A stretch of 64,000 nt of DNA from Trichomonas vaginalis G3 (GCF_026262505.1 NC_067206.1:13760205-13824204); one strand, 5' to 3'; positions 10,089 through 20,382 are shown, numbered from the stretch's first letter. Translations and numbers: made by a program. The notes: generated by a model not told the origin, from the letters alone.

Positions 10089-10706
10089 ATGACGAATCCA
10101 AACAAAGACCCCTATGTTTCTAAAGCGACAAAGAAAGCACTCATGATAAAAATCTTTAGTTCAACACCAAATGCTTGGTTTATGGATATCTTGGAAAACA
10201 TTCCGAGAGTTAGAACAGATGGACTACCATACTGGTTAATATTTGTTGGTCAAAACACAAGATACTGTGAAGCCATACCATTACAGTCCAAAAATATTTT
10301 AGATGTGAAAACTGCTTTGACAATATTCGTTGACAAATACCATCCAACAAAACTGACATCTGACTGTGAAAGTTCTTTCAAATCAGATGATATTAAAAAC
10401 TATCTGCGTTCAAAAAATGTAAACCAATATTTCATTGTCGACCAAAACCATTCTGCTCTTGGTGTCATTGACGGTTGTATAAAAATGTTAAGAGACTTAA
10501 ACCAACCACAAGGTGGTGAAGCAAATGAAATGTCATATGACGACAAGTATAGACACTTCTCCATGGCAAAGATGAGACAAGTTTTAAATATTTACAATAA
10601 CCGTAAACAAAAAGGTTTGGGAAACCACTCCCCCGAAGAAATGAAAAACAACCCTGACTTAGAGAAAGACTATATATTTAATAATTTAGTCAGAAGAGAC
10701 AGTTAG
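10089..10706 (+). pseudogene. int: Family 1 Maverick integrase, truncated by Maverick A insertion
   Basis: 205 codons of a retroviral-type integrase core. The first Asp is at residue 33 (WFMDILEN) and the second at residue 92 (LTSDCESSF). The residue 36 places further on, where catalytic Glu belongs, is Asp128 (ALGVIDGCIKMLRDL). The frame stops at a TAG lying inside AGTTAGTAT, the terminal sequence of Maverick A, so the stop is supplied by the inserted element and about 150 C-terminal residues (chromodomain-like part in family 2) are lost. The enzyme would join element ends to target DNA in the nucleus. Inactivated as it stands. Confidence 0.85.
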
Positions 10707-10713
10707 TATGGGT

Positions 10714-10754
10714 AAGTCGTGTACTGAGGCACTGCGCGCCTCCGTACACCACTT
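10714..10754 (+). repeat. Terminal hairpin of Maverick A
   Basis: Arms AAGT, GTGTAC and GAGGC pair with GCCTC, GTACAC and ACTT around a loop containing GCACTGCG, with single mismatches at fixed places. Maverick B (54,714-54,754) and C (50,606-50,652) have the same design with different stem sequences and the same loop core. Likely a recognition structure for replication or integration (inference). Confidence 0.75.
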
Positions 10755-10893
10755 AGCGGTCTTGACACTTTACGAAACCGTTAACGTATATTTTACAACA
10801 CAAACGACAACACTAGCTTAACCTTAAATATTTACAAAGCCGCCAACCACTTCACCCCACTAGCGAACTCACTAATGAAAAAAATAAACGTTC

Positions 10894-11178
10894 TCATAAA
10901 TTTTCTTCTATATCTTCATCGTCAATGTTAACTCTATTGTAGTCATACTTGAAGTCATAAAGTTTCTCAAGTTTTGAAATGCATAGTCTTGTTAACTTAC
11001 CTTCATCATCATAAGTTTTTATAAAACTACCATGACAATCTTTATACACAGTCAATGTATAATCTACTGGTCTAGGATGAAGTGTAAAGAACATGTTATA
11101 CTCAGGAAGGAAGAATAAATGTTTAAATGTATGTTTGTTATATTTTTCGATTTGTATGAGTTGCTTTTGTTCTGTCAT
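10894..11178 (-). CDS. TIR-encoded 94-aa protein
   Basis: ATG at 11178 (MTEQKQLIQIEKYNKHTFKHLFF), ends DDEDIEENL. About 80% identical by eye to the gene in the right TIR of C (50,148). The pattern is beta-rich: LTVYKD then YDDEGKLTRLCISKLEKLY. A diverged relative is at 33,443 and possibly another at 54,944. Because it sits in the TIR, an intact element should carry two copies. I recognise no family. Confidence 0.65.
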   Translation of the reverse strand: MTEQKQLIQIEKYNKHTFKHLFFLPEYNMFFTLHPRPVDYTLTVYKDCHGSFIKTYDDEGKLTRLCISKLEKLYDFKYDYNRVNIDDEDIEENL

Positions 11179-11265
11179 TTATAAAAAAATAAAATAAAAA
11201 TAAACTTAAAAATTAATGATAACACCACCCTCACACGTATGAAAACATAGCACAAAAATAAATTT

Positions 11266-11312
11266 AGGTGAAGTGGTGAGATCTCACCTCTTTTTTCACC
11301 TGTTTTTTCACC
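11266..11312. repeat. GGTGA/TCACC palindrome array
   Basis: AGGTGA then GTGGTGAGATCTCACC, followed by two more TCACC arms spaced about 12 bp (TTTTTTCACCTG). It lies between convergently ending units of the TIR gene and the next gene. Same family as 20,338, 22,044, 23,149, 40,305, 41,149 and 55,464. Confidence 0.8.
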
Positions 11313-11329
11313 TTGTTGAATTCATTGCT

Positions 11330-11566
11330 TTATAACTCTCTTCCTTTCTCCAACTCTTCTAACTTCTTCTTAAGTTCAGCAATGTTGTCCTCATGAAGTT
11401 TAATCTTCCTTAATATACCTTCTCTATCTAATGGTTGCTTTATCTTTCTAAACTGAACTCTACCATCCTTCATAGTATGAATGTAAAAACCTTCTGGAAT
11501 AGTTCCTGATTTAATGTATTCTACCAAAAACTTTTGTTTCATTGCTTCAGTGACTTTATTTGTCAT
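11330..11566 (-). CDS. 78-aa coiled-coil protein with 'PxGFYI..DGR' module
   Basis: First ATG in frame at 11566 (MTNKVTEAMKQ); upstream in-frame codons include only a TTG. Residues ~20-42 read IPEGFYIHTMKDGRVQFRK, then KQPL, then a C-terminal Glu/Lys/Leu coiled coil. Nearly identical to 55,529-55,765 in B. It shares the beta module with the proteins at 14135 and 9466. Function unknown. Confidence 0.65.
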   Translation of the reverse strand: MTNKVTEAMKQKFLVEYIKSGTIPEGFYIHTMKDGRVQFRKIKQPLDREGILRKIKLHEDNIAELKKKLEELEKGREL

Positions 11567-11615
11567 TTCAATCAAATAAAATTTTTAATATTAAATAAAA
11601 ATAACGTTATTTTTT

Positions 11616-12072
11616 TCAGTAAGGAAACGCAGGAGTTTTACGATTTATTTGAGGAGTAGGTTCTGGTTTAAATGTTGGAGTCGGTTTAGGAGTTGACTTT
11701 TGAACAGGAGTTTGTACTTCCATAGGTTCAGGAGTCATTGAAGGTTTTGCTTGTGAAGGCGTTGGTTTTGGCGAAGGTGTTGGAGTTTGTTTAACTTCAG
11801 CTACTTCAGTATTATTTACAACATTTGCTTTATTTCTTTTCAACATCATAACTGCTCCTGCTGTAGCTAGCAAACCTAGTGGGAGACCATATCTTATATA
11901 AGGACTTGACCAAATGCTATTTTGACAGGAGCTGGTGGAACACCTAACCTTGGTGAGACTGCTCTTTGCCATTGTGCAGCTCGTAAGAATATTCAATAGG
12001 TGCTCCATAATCGTTTGGTAAAGTTTGTTTCATAGATGGTGAAAGTTCACGAGAGCTTGATGAAGAACTCAT
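11616..12072 (-). pseudogene. Single-TM Pro/Thr-rich protein, frameshifted copy
   Basis: Counterpart of the intact 153-aa gene at 55,814-56,275. The start ATG at 12072 (MSSSSS-type N-terminus) is out of frame with the TM/Pro-rich part because one base is missing near 11990 and another near 11925. The conserved part has a transmembrane stretch (YGLPLGLLATAGAVMML) followed by KRNK and a Pro/Thr/Lys-rich tail. Confidence 0.65.
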
Positions 12073-12102
12073 TTATAAGCTTTAAAAATAAACGTTCATC
12101 CT

Positions 12103-13675
12103 TTATTCCTCACTGTCGTCCGTAGCTAAGTTATAGTCATCTAATCTTATTATGGGATGCCATTAGCACGCACCTGAATGGCAAAGCAACAATCCTCATA
12201 AATCCAATAAGTGGCTTTGGTACATTTTCAGTTGCTAGTTCAATAGGTCCTTTAACAGACAATTTGTATGTTATTGGAGCAGTAGATGTTTGACCTTGCT
12301 GGAAGCAAAAGTCCACTTCTGTTGGAAAACCACATAAGAAATGTGTGTTGTCATAGCTATCCCATTTATGTTCCACACTACCATCATCCACCAATGACCT
12401 CATAACATCTTCATTAAATCCTATCATATCATTGTTTGTATTGCAAGCGTTCGCAACCATTTCATAAAATACAGGTCCATATGATTTTTCGGGTTCTGCA
12501 GGCATATTTCCATAAGCTCCCATGGAAAGCTGAAGATATTTAAACTTAGGGTTCTCAAAATTAACATAATAGTTGTCTTTCTTTCTAAATAGTGCCCAAA
12601 TACTTTTAACATTAATAGGCGTATAAGCTGCTGTAAATGTTGCACTTGAACTATCTGTATTCTTTGAGAATGAACCGTCCATAGGAATCCAATCCATAAC
12701 TTTAACAGGAAAACATAAAGCCTCGTTTGTATAATGTTCTACAAGTTCTGTATAAATGTTAGGGTCTAAAGAGAATGACTTTGGATGAATGAAACATTCA
12801 TTAAAATCCATCTTTGTTCGAAATAGTTGCTGGGTTACAGTTGTAATAGTAACTGTTCCACTAGCTTCTACTGCCTTCGTTATCATAGTGAATGGTTCAT
12901 TCCATGGAACAAATTTATTTGTCGGTGGATTTGAATCTGAAGCAAATGCAACTTTAAGAGTTGGATTGAAAGCAATGATATCATTTACAGATATAGATGT
13001 GCATTGTAAGGCGTCGCTACTGAACTTTACTTTAAGCTGAATGTTTCCTGCAAAAGCTGGAATAAATCGAATAGCTTCTAATGGAAGGAATCTTCTAACA
13101 GGAATTCTTAAACGAAGCTTAAAATCAAATGATTTTCCTGCTGTAATTGGACCACTAACAATTTGTCCTGTTCTGCATGTTCCCGAATGACTCCATACAT
13201 CTTCATGTCGAGTCTTTGAGAAAACATCTACTTTCTTTATTTGTTCGGTAGTTTGTGAGTTTGAAGTTATATATGCTTCTTCTCTTGCGTTGTCTTGAGA
13301 ATATACGATACGACCATTTGCAAGGATTTGATATCCAGCAACTGCATAGAAAGCGTCATCGAAACCAATCCAAAATCCTGGTGGGTTTGTTTTATTGGAA
13401 CCTGAACCAATTTCTTTATCTACAATAAATTGACCTTCCATTTTATACGTAATGAATGTATTGTAAAGGTCCAACATATTTTCACCAGGAGGTGAGAGAT
13501 TGAATGTTACCCATGTGTTATCTTTAGCAGTTCCAGGTTGTGATGGAATCTTTGCGTCAGAATATTTTCTATTAGTGTCACCAATTTGAACTGCATTGTC
13601 TATGATATCGAAATATGAGCGAATCTGATGAATATGCTCTGCTGGAGTAAATTCGTTTAGCTGTTCGTTCTGCAT
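12103..13675 (-). CDS. mcp: Major capsid protein (double jelly-roll), frameshifted near C-terminus
   Basis: ATG at 13675 (MQNEQLNEFTPAEHIHQI). Almost identical to the intact 524-aa gene at 56,306-57,880. Two 1-bp losses near 12,155-12,190 divert the frame so that it stops early at 12,137 instead of at 12,103. Size, position among the small virion genes and the N-terminal and mid-protein patterns fit the Polinton major capsid protein; I assign the fold by context, not by a motif. In a capsid it would form pseudo-hexameric trimers. The damage affects only the last ~15 residues. Confidence 0.65.
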
Positions 13676-13702
13676 GTATTTACTTCAGATAAAAATATCT
13701 AT

Positions 13703-14135
13703 TTACTTCATTATTCTCACTCTTCTTCTTGGCATTCGTGGTGGAAGTTGTTTCTTGACATTTTCAATGAACTGTACATTCTCTTTTGTCTCAACTTCTT
13801 TCACTGGTGGGTCAGGGTTCTTTGACTCGGTTTGTTTTCAATGAAATTCACGAACTTTGCAATAAGCTCTTGGTTCGTTATTGAAAGTACATCTGGCTTC
13901 TTTTCTTCTGTTCTTTTGGTGGCTCAGTTTGAATAGAAGGCTTAACATGGGCTTCGTGGACTTCACCCTTGCCATACACCTTAATGTTGTCGCTTTCTGC
14001 ATTCGCTAATGGAACCTTTCTTTTTCTTACGTATATTTTACCATCTTTACTCTGACTTACGTAATAGAAAGGATGTTGTATTCCTCTTGCGTCATTTAAT
14101 ATAATAGACTCTCGCTCTGATTTTGACAAGCTCAT
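13703..14135 (-). pseudogene. Small basic-tailed protein with 'PFYYV..DGK' module, frameshifted
   Basis: ATG at 14135 (MSLSKSERESIILNDARG). HPFYYVSQSKDGKIYVRKRK then VPL is followed by a linker; the frame is broken near 13,900 and 13,838. In B the downstream frame is open and ends in PPRMPRRRVRIMK, a strongly basic C-terminus suited to binding DNA. The linker contains a degenerate version (13,945-13,978) of the double hairpin seen at 58,155 in B. Confidence 0.55.
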
Positions 14136-14180
14136 TTTACATCGGTTAAAGTTTTAATTTTGTTTTTTATCTGCAGTCAA

Positions 14181-14444
14181 ATGACTCAGACAAGCCCTAC
14201 GGACAAGACCCAAGGGGTCATAGATGTTGAAGCATTGAAGAAAGAAATTCGTGAGCAAATTTTATCCGAACTGAAGGAACAAAAACAAGAACAAAAGCCA
14301 GAGAGACCAAAGAGAAAACTTAGTGAAAAACAACTTGCTGCATTAGCTGCTGGAAGACAAAAGAACCCACGTTTGCTGGCGAAGAAAGCTAGAGAAGAAG
14401 CTGAAGCAAAAGCTAGAGAAGAAGCTGAAGCAAAGAAAGAGTAA
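14181..14444 (+). CDS. 87-aa basic coiled-coil protein
   Basis: First ATG at 14181 (MTQTSPTDKTQGVIDVEAL). A coiled coil (KKEIREQILSELKEQKQEQ), then KPERPKRKLSEKQLAALAAG, and a C-terminal repeat (AREEAEAK)x2. B has one shorter repeat (86 aa). The 45-bp divergent gap to the gene at 14135 contains TTTTTTATC. KRKLSEKQLAALAAGR resembles small chromatin-binding motifs, but no function can be claimed. Confidence 0.65.
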   Translation: MTQTSPTDKTQGVIDVEALKKEIREQILSELKEQKQEQKPERPKRKLSEKQLAALAAGRQKNPRLLAKKAREEAEAKAREEAEAKKE

Positions 14445-14468
14445 ATGGTTTATTTTTATCCGAATTAA

Positions 14469-15321
14469 ATGTATAGACAAATACCTTTAACTGTTGCGTT
14501 CAGTAGTGAAAACCCTGACGTCAAAATAAAGGGGAACAGAGTAACGTTTAAGTTTCCAACAGACTGGATTGTGAACATAAATGAAGAGAAGTACATTGGC
14601 ATAACATCTATGTATATAACACGTGCTTTCAGAAAGGTTGACTTTATACTTCAAGTCGAGATAGAAAATGACGAACAGTCTTTAAGCGCCCAAAACATTC
14701 ACATATACAAATACTTTAAAGACGATACAACATTGTTGCAATGTATGATTTCATTTAATGAGATGTTCGAGAAAAAGTTCAACATTGAAGTACAAACTTT
14801 ACAGCCTTTACGTGAGTTTCTTGCACAACTGAAAGAAGAAGGTAGTCAGCCACAACTTATAGACTTTCATTATGAATTTAATGAAAATGAAGATGGAACT
14901 CATGACTGTCAATTCATTGTATTCTCACCATTCAATGAAGTAGCTAAAAAGAAAAAAAAATCCATTACGTATAAGATTTCAAATCTCTGAACCAAGTGAT
15001 GATTTCAAGAATGTTTTCAATTATGATGCAATGCTTCCGAGGAAAAATGAATTTTCAAAGATTTCAGGTATTTGGGATAGAAAGCAAGCTATATTATATT
15101 CAAACTTAAGTAAGGGAGTTGAAAATGAGTTCATTGGTCATACAAGAACTTCACCACTTCCTAACCCTAAATACTATAAATTAACTGGCTTCAATCGTGA
15201 GTTTTGGATAGACATGTTCTCCACTCATGACCATAAAGCACCTGTTTTGCTACCTCCAGACCATAAGGACTGTCTCTACATTGAAGCACAACTCTTAAAC
15301 TCTACCATCGCAGTATTGTAA
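14469..15321 (+). pseudogene. Jelly-roll-like minor capsid candidate, frameshifted copy
   Basis: Counterpart of the intact 285-aa gene at 58,665. The reading is open to 14,990 and resumes at about 15,000 in another frame; the shift is in an A-run near 14,950. Features are described under the intact copy. Confidence 0.65.
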
Positions 15322-15381
15322 ATGACCACATGGGCTTATTTTTATCACGAATGACCTCATTGCTGACAAAAATAAATGACC

Positions 15382-18300
15382 TCAGAACTTCAACTTACGA
15401 ATAAAGCTTGTTTTAGTCGTTATTGAGAAGTTAAACTTCTCTTCAAAGCAAGGACTAGAAGACTTACATAAGTCAAATCCAATCTCTTGACCATCATGAA
15501 GTGCTTTGTAAAGTTTCATTAAACTGAACTCAGAGTCTTTGTCATATGTTCCAACAGGTATGTGAATGTTCTTATCTTCATTGTAATAGCATTGTATAGC
15601 TTCAGGAAACATTTCATTAGCTGTTAAAGCAAGACGTCTTGTTTGACACCTTTACAACGTGCATGGAATGCAACTTCATTTAAATCATTCGTGAGTAAGT
15701 CTATGTAAGTCTTCTTTCCACAAAATATTGACTTGTATGCTAAACTTTGTTTTCCAGGTGTTATTTCTGCGAAGTCAGAATGAAATTGACCAAGGTTCTT
15801 TCCTATAAGTTCGCGACCGTATCTCTTCTTAAACTCTGCTGCAAGCTTTGGTATGTCTTCATTGAAAATATGCATGCTATCACAGTCCTGGTAAAATTTG
15901 AAGTCCCATATCTTCAGCAGTACAGAATACTTCACACATTATTCTCTTCGACATAGACAGAATGTTAACACCAAGTGGACAGAAGTTAAAGTGTCTGCAA
16001 ATGCTTTTCGTTAGCTTGAAAATAGTTTTATCTGAACCATCCAAACCTTCGAACTTCACTATATGGTTGTAGTTTCTGATGGCATATCTTATAGCATCTT
16101 TGTCATTTACTATGGTTATTTTTGACTCAATAGGAGATAGAATAGTTTTGCCATAAATACTGTTCAGAATGAGCTTTATATTTTCTTGCAAAGGATTTCC
16201 TTCTTTCTTATACTTTAACCTTAACTCAAACAACTTCTTTACTTCATCTCTTATTCTAATATCTCTGTTTCCATCGTAATAGTATCCTTGCAACACTTCA
16301 CATTTGACACCTTGATATTTTATGAGGTCTTGTAATGTTATATGGTCAACATACATTAAACAGCAAGTGTTTGAACTTCTGGGAACGTTAAGTTCTGGAT
16401 TTAGTTCAGGGTCACAAACTATTAAAGGAAAGTGTCTATGTATTCCAATCTCTGTTATCTTAATGAGAACAAAGAAGCCAGACATAAACTTTTCACCAAT
16501 GGGTTCCTTTTGGTCGTCATCGAATAAATGTCTCATGAGATACTCTGTGCTTAACATTTCTTTCTTCATAACCTTTGGAATACCTTCTAAAGTATAAAGT
16601 CTTGCTATAGCTGATGGATATAATGAAACAGCGTCGAAATCAGCAATGAGTTTCTTTTCGCTCTTTTGTTTAATGTTATCTGACAGCATACATCTTCCAC
16701 CTTGAATACAGCGTGAAATAAATTCTCTTGGTTTATTTGAGAGGTCATATAAATTTCCATTCGGGAAGTACACTCTGTTCTCAAACATTTGTTAGCAATT
16801 GAACAAATACTAACGTAGTCATAAACGTTTAAATCAAATTCTTTCAATATGTCATTGCGGAACTTAACAAAACCTTCTCTTAAAATTCTTACATCTTGTT
16901 TGCAATAAAATGTGCTATACTTTTCTAAGTCGAAGTGGTTTCATCTATTCTGCAACCTTTGATGGAATCTATGTTTTTCATGAATGTATCTGCATCCCGG
17001 ATAAACTTACATGCTTCAGAAATGACACCAGTTCTGTTGTCATTTGCTAACAAAACACTGCTGTAGTAGTTGTATGGAAATACTTCTTTCGGTCCTGTTT
17101 GTAAGTTAAACATAGCAGGAAATAGTTTAAGCTTCTTATTTATAACACTGTAAGAGTCTTTTATAATAATTGCCCTTCCTTTATATAAGCCAGTTATTTG
17201 CATTGTTCGTGAACCTTTAATGATGGGAGTTCCTTTCACTTCTGTCATGTGTCTTAAGATGAAGTTTATCATAACTGAGGTTATGGAAATATATTAAACT
17301 CTTGTCAGGAAGTCGCTCCAAAAATTCTGTTGCACAGTTCTGACCCCAAATGCTTTCACTCACTGAACCATCTTCACTGTCATAACATATGTTAAAAGCT
17401 TTATGAAAGCCATCGGTACTGCACTCAAAGTCAGCAAAGAAAACGTGCTCAGGAATGAACTTGCACTTATTTTTATTTACTTCTTTTGACTCGGCTTTCT
17501 TCTTCAGTTGTACACAATACTTTGGAGCATATGTCAAATCTTTAAATGGTGCAAGGTTCTGTTTATATAAGTCAGTCGTATATGTGAAAAGTTCTCCATA
17601 AGAAATAGGTTCGAAATATTTGCACTCCCACAATGTTTTCATAACATCCCATAACGGTGTTGTTCTATCATAACGAACTACATATTTATCTTCTCTCTTT
17701 GTATAAATCTTCATTTGTTTCTCAATGTTCATTCCACCACAAGCTTTGAGAATTTCTTTGTAATTTTGACGAAATATGTTGTCATTGGTAATCTTTCATT
17801 TAGCATGTAGTGGTCTTCAACAAGAAGTAAGTCAATAGTTCGAACAGTTTCACATTCTTTTGGTATGTATCTCTTTATTTCATTATGTCTTGAGTCATTG
17901 AAATAACCAATGGTAACATTAAATGCTATACCTGTTGCGTCAGAAATTTCTTGTACTTTACTTTGAGGAAAGTCTCTAACACGAATGACTTCTCTCATGT
18001 GGTCAATAGTCTTCATTTACTCCAGCCTGAATGCAAGCATAAACGAAACAATTGTCTTCTGTCATAAGTGTTGCAGTTCTTTTGTTCAGTTCATTGAAGA
18101 TTTGGTAGCGTTCAAGATTTATAGGTAATGTGCAAAGATACTTCCAGAACTGACCGCTTCTCTTCTTATAAAACTTCTTTTCACCATTATCTTTCCAAAA
18201 GCTTTCTATAAGTGCTGGGTTTCCTGTTTGCTTAAGAGCTTCCAAAATGGCTTTCTGGTCATTTGTCAGTGTGCTTTCATCTCTATATGGTCTCTTTTTT

Positions 18301-19147
18301 GGTTTGCCTTTCTTTACATCTGACATCGTTAAGCCTTCATATTCTGTTAAATCATACATCTTTATTTCAGTAAGATTCTTTATGTTTGTCAAGAAGAAGT
18401 CATAGTGCATTTCAACAATACCTGCAGCATTTGCTTCTATCTCTGATATAAAGTTCTCCTTCAAGAGCTGATGTAGTAATGTTCCAATATTATTGAGGTT
18501 TAACGTAGAACATTCATACTTTCCACCAAGTTTATAACATACCATCCATCTGTTGTGAGTTTATTTTAATTTCTCTAAGAGTCTCATGAAAACCTTACCG
18601 AAATGTTTGTGTAAGTAGTCTCTGTTTGGTTCATCTAAAGCTTCGATGTTAAAGTCAATGAGTCTATTGCCTGTCTTAACATTCCTCTTCCTATTCTCTT
18701 CATCTTTCTTTAACCATCTCTCACCTTCTTTTGGTTTGTCGTCAATGGAACGAAGACATCGTTAGCTTTGCGAACTTGTTCTATAGCGCTCTTAAACATC
18801 TCTCTTCTCTGTTGTTTCAGTGTGTCGTCTCTTCTTCTTGTTTCACCAACGTTTGCATTTGTTATGTCAAACATTTCTCTTCTTACTTCATGAGGTACTG
18901 AACGTCTATGATATAAGTCAATAGCAATGTCATTTAAAGGAAATGCTCTTGCATGGACTTCGTCCTCGCCGCGTTGCGGCTTTATGAACTCATGAATTCT
19001 ATCATAACTTATTGCACCATTATAGTCATTGAGGATGTCAGCGAGTGCTTTTTTGTTTGTTGCGTAATGTTTTGCTACTTCTATGTTAGCTTCTGTAAGA
19101 AGTTGTTTTATTTCCGAGTGTTCTAACTTAGACAACTTCCGATACAT
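15382..19147 (-). pseudogene. polB: Protein-primed DNA polymerase B, copy A, about ten short deletions
   Basis: Collinear with the intact 1,259-aa gene at 59,604-63,383 but split into about ten frames. Against B, nearly all lesions are losses of 1-2 bases: near 18,740, 18,560, 18,016, 17,755, 17,265, 16,940, 16,790, 15,893 and 15,630. All catalytic motifs remain legible (FADFECSTDG, YFHNLSYD, DFDAVSLYPS, NSIYGK, YQDCDSMH). A stretch at 17,070-17,115 (LFPAMFNLQTGPKEVFPYNYY) differs by many substitutions from B, suggesting past recombination with another copy. Either a recently dead gene or an uncorrected sequence. Confidence 0.85.
18955..18979. repeat. In-frame double hairpin in PolB (copy A)
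   Basis: 25 bp: first hairpin GGAC/TTC/GTCC, spacer TCG, second hairpin CCGC/GTT/GCGG. On the coding strand it encodes the PQRGEDEVH segment of PolB. The same nine residues occur in the unrelated 74-aa protein at 49,274. Confidence 0.85.
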
Positions 19148-19236
19148 CTTTAGTAGGAAATAAAAAAATATTTTTTGAAAAAATTAGATTAGATTTTTTA
19201 AGTTATTTTTCAAAATAATTTAATATTTTTATTTTA

Positions 19237-19710
19237 ATGAAACACATGCAAGATTGCAAGTTCTTTTCATACAATGCTCTCGCTACTGCCATCAAGAATG
19301 AGTTCAATAATGCTTCAAATGTTAATGTTATCTTTAACAAGAAGTTTGTGAAAGAATCTAAGTTTGGTCAGTATGTCAGACCATTAGCTATCGTCATTGA
19401 CCGCAAACGTTATACTTCACAAGAGTTAGCAGTAGTTTTGAAACAAAAGAGTTTCTTCGTGAATGTCAAAGATACTCATTATACTGTCATAAAGAACTCT
19501 AACATTGACTTCTTCAGTATTGCTTTAAATCTTTCCGAACAGAAAGAATATAAGAAGGGTGAAACAAATGTGAAATATTATCCTTCATCTCTGAAGACAA
19601 TAACGAACAAAGATGTTATACAAAAATTCTTACCAAAAGTTGAAGAAGCTTCTATTGACATTGACGAAGGAAGTGAAATGGTTGAAGAAATAGACCCTGA
19701 AGCTATTTAA
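19237..19710 (+). CDS. 157-aa hypothetical protein downstream of PolB
   Basis: ATG at 19237 (MKHMQDCKFFSYNALATAIKN). Highly conserved with 63,473 in B. Mixed alpha/beta with an acidic end (EEASIDIDEGSEMVEEIDPEAI). It is divergent from PolB across a ~90-bp gap containing TTTTTTATTTCC and TATTTTTATTTTA. No family recognised; the position suggests a replication-linked role (inference). Confidence 0.65.
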   Translation: MKHMQDCKFFSYNALATAIKNEFNNASNVNVIFNKKFVKESKFGQYVRPLAIVIDRKRYTSQELAVVLKQKSFFVNVKDTHYTVIKNSNIDFFSIALNLSEQKEYKKGETNVKYYPSSLKTITNKDVIQKFLPKVEEASIDIDEGSEMVEEIDPEAI

Positions 19711-19735
19711 GCAAAAATATATTTTTGAATAACTG

Positions 19736-19825
19736 ATGATGCTACCATGTCACCATGTCACCAGGTCAATTAACTTCTCTGAAAAATGATGACAACATGA
19801 CATTTTGACAACATGGTGGGATCAA
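19736..19825. repeat. Intergenic repeat related to 40,008 and 40,168
   Basis: Contains TTAACTTCTCTGAAAAATGA and GACAACATGACATTTTGACA, the reverse complement of blocks in the direct repeats at 40,008-40,103 and 40,168-40,263, plus CACCATGTCACC units. The start of the same element is visible at 63,965-64,000. Confidence 0.7.
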
Positions 19826-19837
19826 TGCAAAAATGAA

Positions 19838-20283
19838 TGTTATCGTTTATGTTATCGTTTATGTTATCGTTAATGTTATCGTTAATGTTATCAGTGTCGA
19901 ACATAATTGACATGGAGCATTTGTGTTATCGTTTATGTTATCGTTTATGTTATCGTTTATGTTATCAGTGTCGAACATAATTGACATGGAGCATTTATGT
20001 TATCGTTTATGTTATCGTTAATGTTATCGTTAATGTTATCGTTTATGTTATCAGTGTCGAACATAATTGACATGGAGCATTTATGTTATCGTTAATGTTA
20101 TCGTTAATGTTATCAGTGTCGAACATAATTGACATGGAGCATTTATGTTATCGTTAATGTTATCGTTAATGTTATCGTTAATGTTATCGTTAATGTTATC
20201 AGTGTCGAACATAATTGACATGGAGCATTTATGTTATCGTTTATGTTATCGTTTATGTTATCAGTGTCGAACATAATTGACGT
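19838..20283. repeat. Higher-order tandem repeat of ATGTTATCGTTA 12-mers
   Basis: A 12-bp unit (ATGTTATCGTTA or ATGTTATCGTTT) repeats one to four times between six copies of a spacer starting CAGTGTCGAACATAATTGAC. Spacers start near 19,891, 19,966, 20,052, 20,114, 20,200 and 20,262. No coding potential. It resembles an iteron-like array or plain slippage. Confidence 0.85.
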
Positions 20284-20337
20284 AGGATTCATGACTTCTT
20301 CGTTAATGAGTGTAAATATAGCACAAAAATATATTTT

Positions 20338-20373
20338 AGGTGAAGAGGTGAGATCTCACCCGTTTTTTCACCT
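20338..20373. repeat. GGTGA/TCACC palindrome array
   Basis: AGGTGAAGAGGTGAGATCTC then ACC, followed by one more TCACC arm. It lies just after the 3' end of the KilA-N-type gene at 20,450. Confidence 0.8.
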
Positions 20374-20382
20374 CATTCTCTC

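Larger units (their letters stand above)
10701..11178 (+). repeat. Left terminal inverted repeat of Maverick A
   Basis: In inverted orientation this matches 50,148-50,662: the AGTTAGTAT terminus, a hairpin, a TTGACACTTTACGAAACCG-like block, TTAAATATTTACAAAGCCGCC, the CACTAACGA/CACTAATG direct repeats, and then the whole 94-aa gene. Maverick B's left end (54,701) shares the outer 240 bp but has a different gene next to it. Confidence 0.85.

Noticed and set aside
1-10706. Bacterial or phage origin of the region because of HNH, fibre and KilA-N genes
   Set aside because: Maverick PolB, c-integrase, long TIRs, mariners, AT-rich intergenic style and long microsatellites point to a eukaryotic host; no ribosome-binding sites or operons of bacterial type are seen.
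19838-20283. CRISPR-like array in the 12-mer/spacer repeats
   Set aside because: The longer unit is the constant one and the spacing consists of the same 12-mers; no unique spacers and no cas genes; eukaryotic context.
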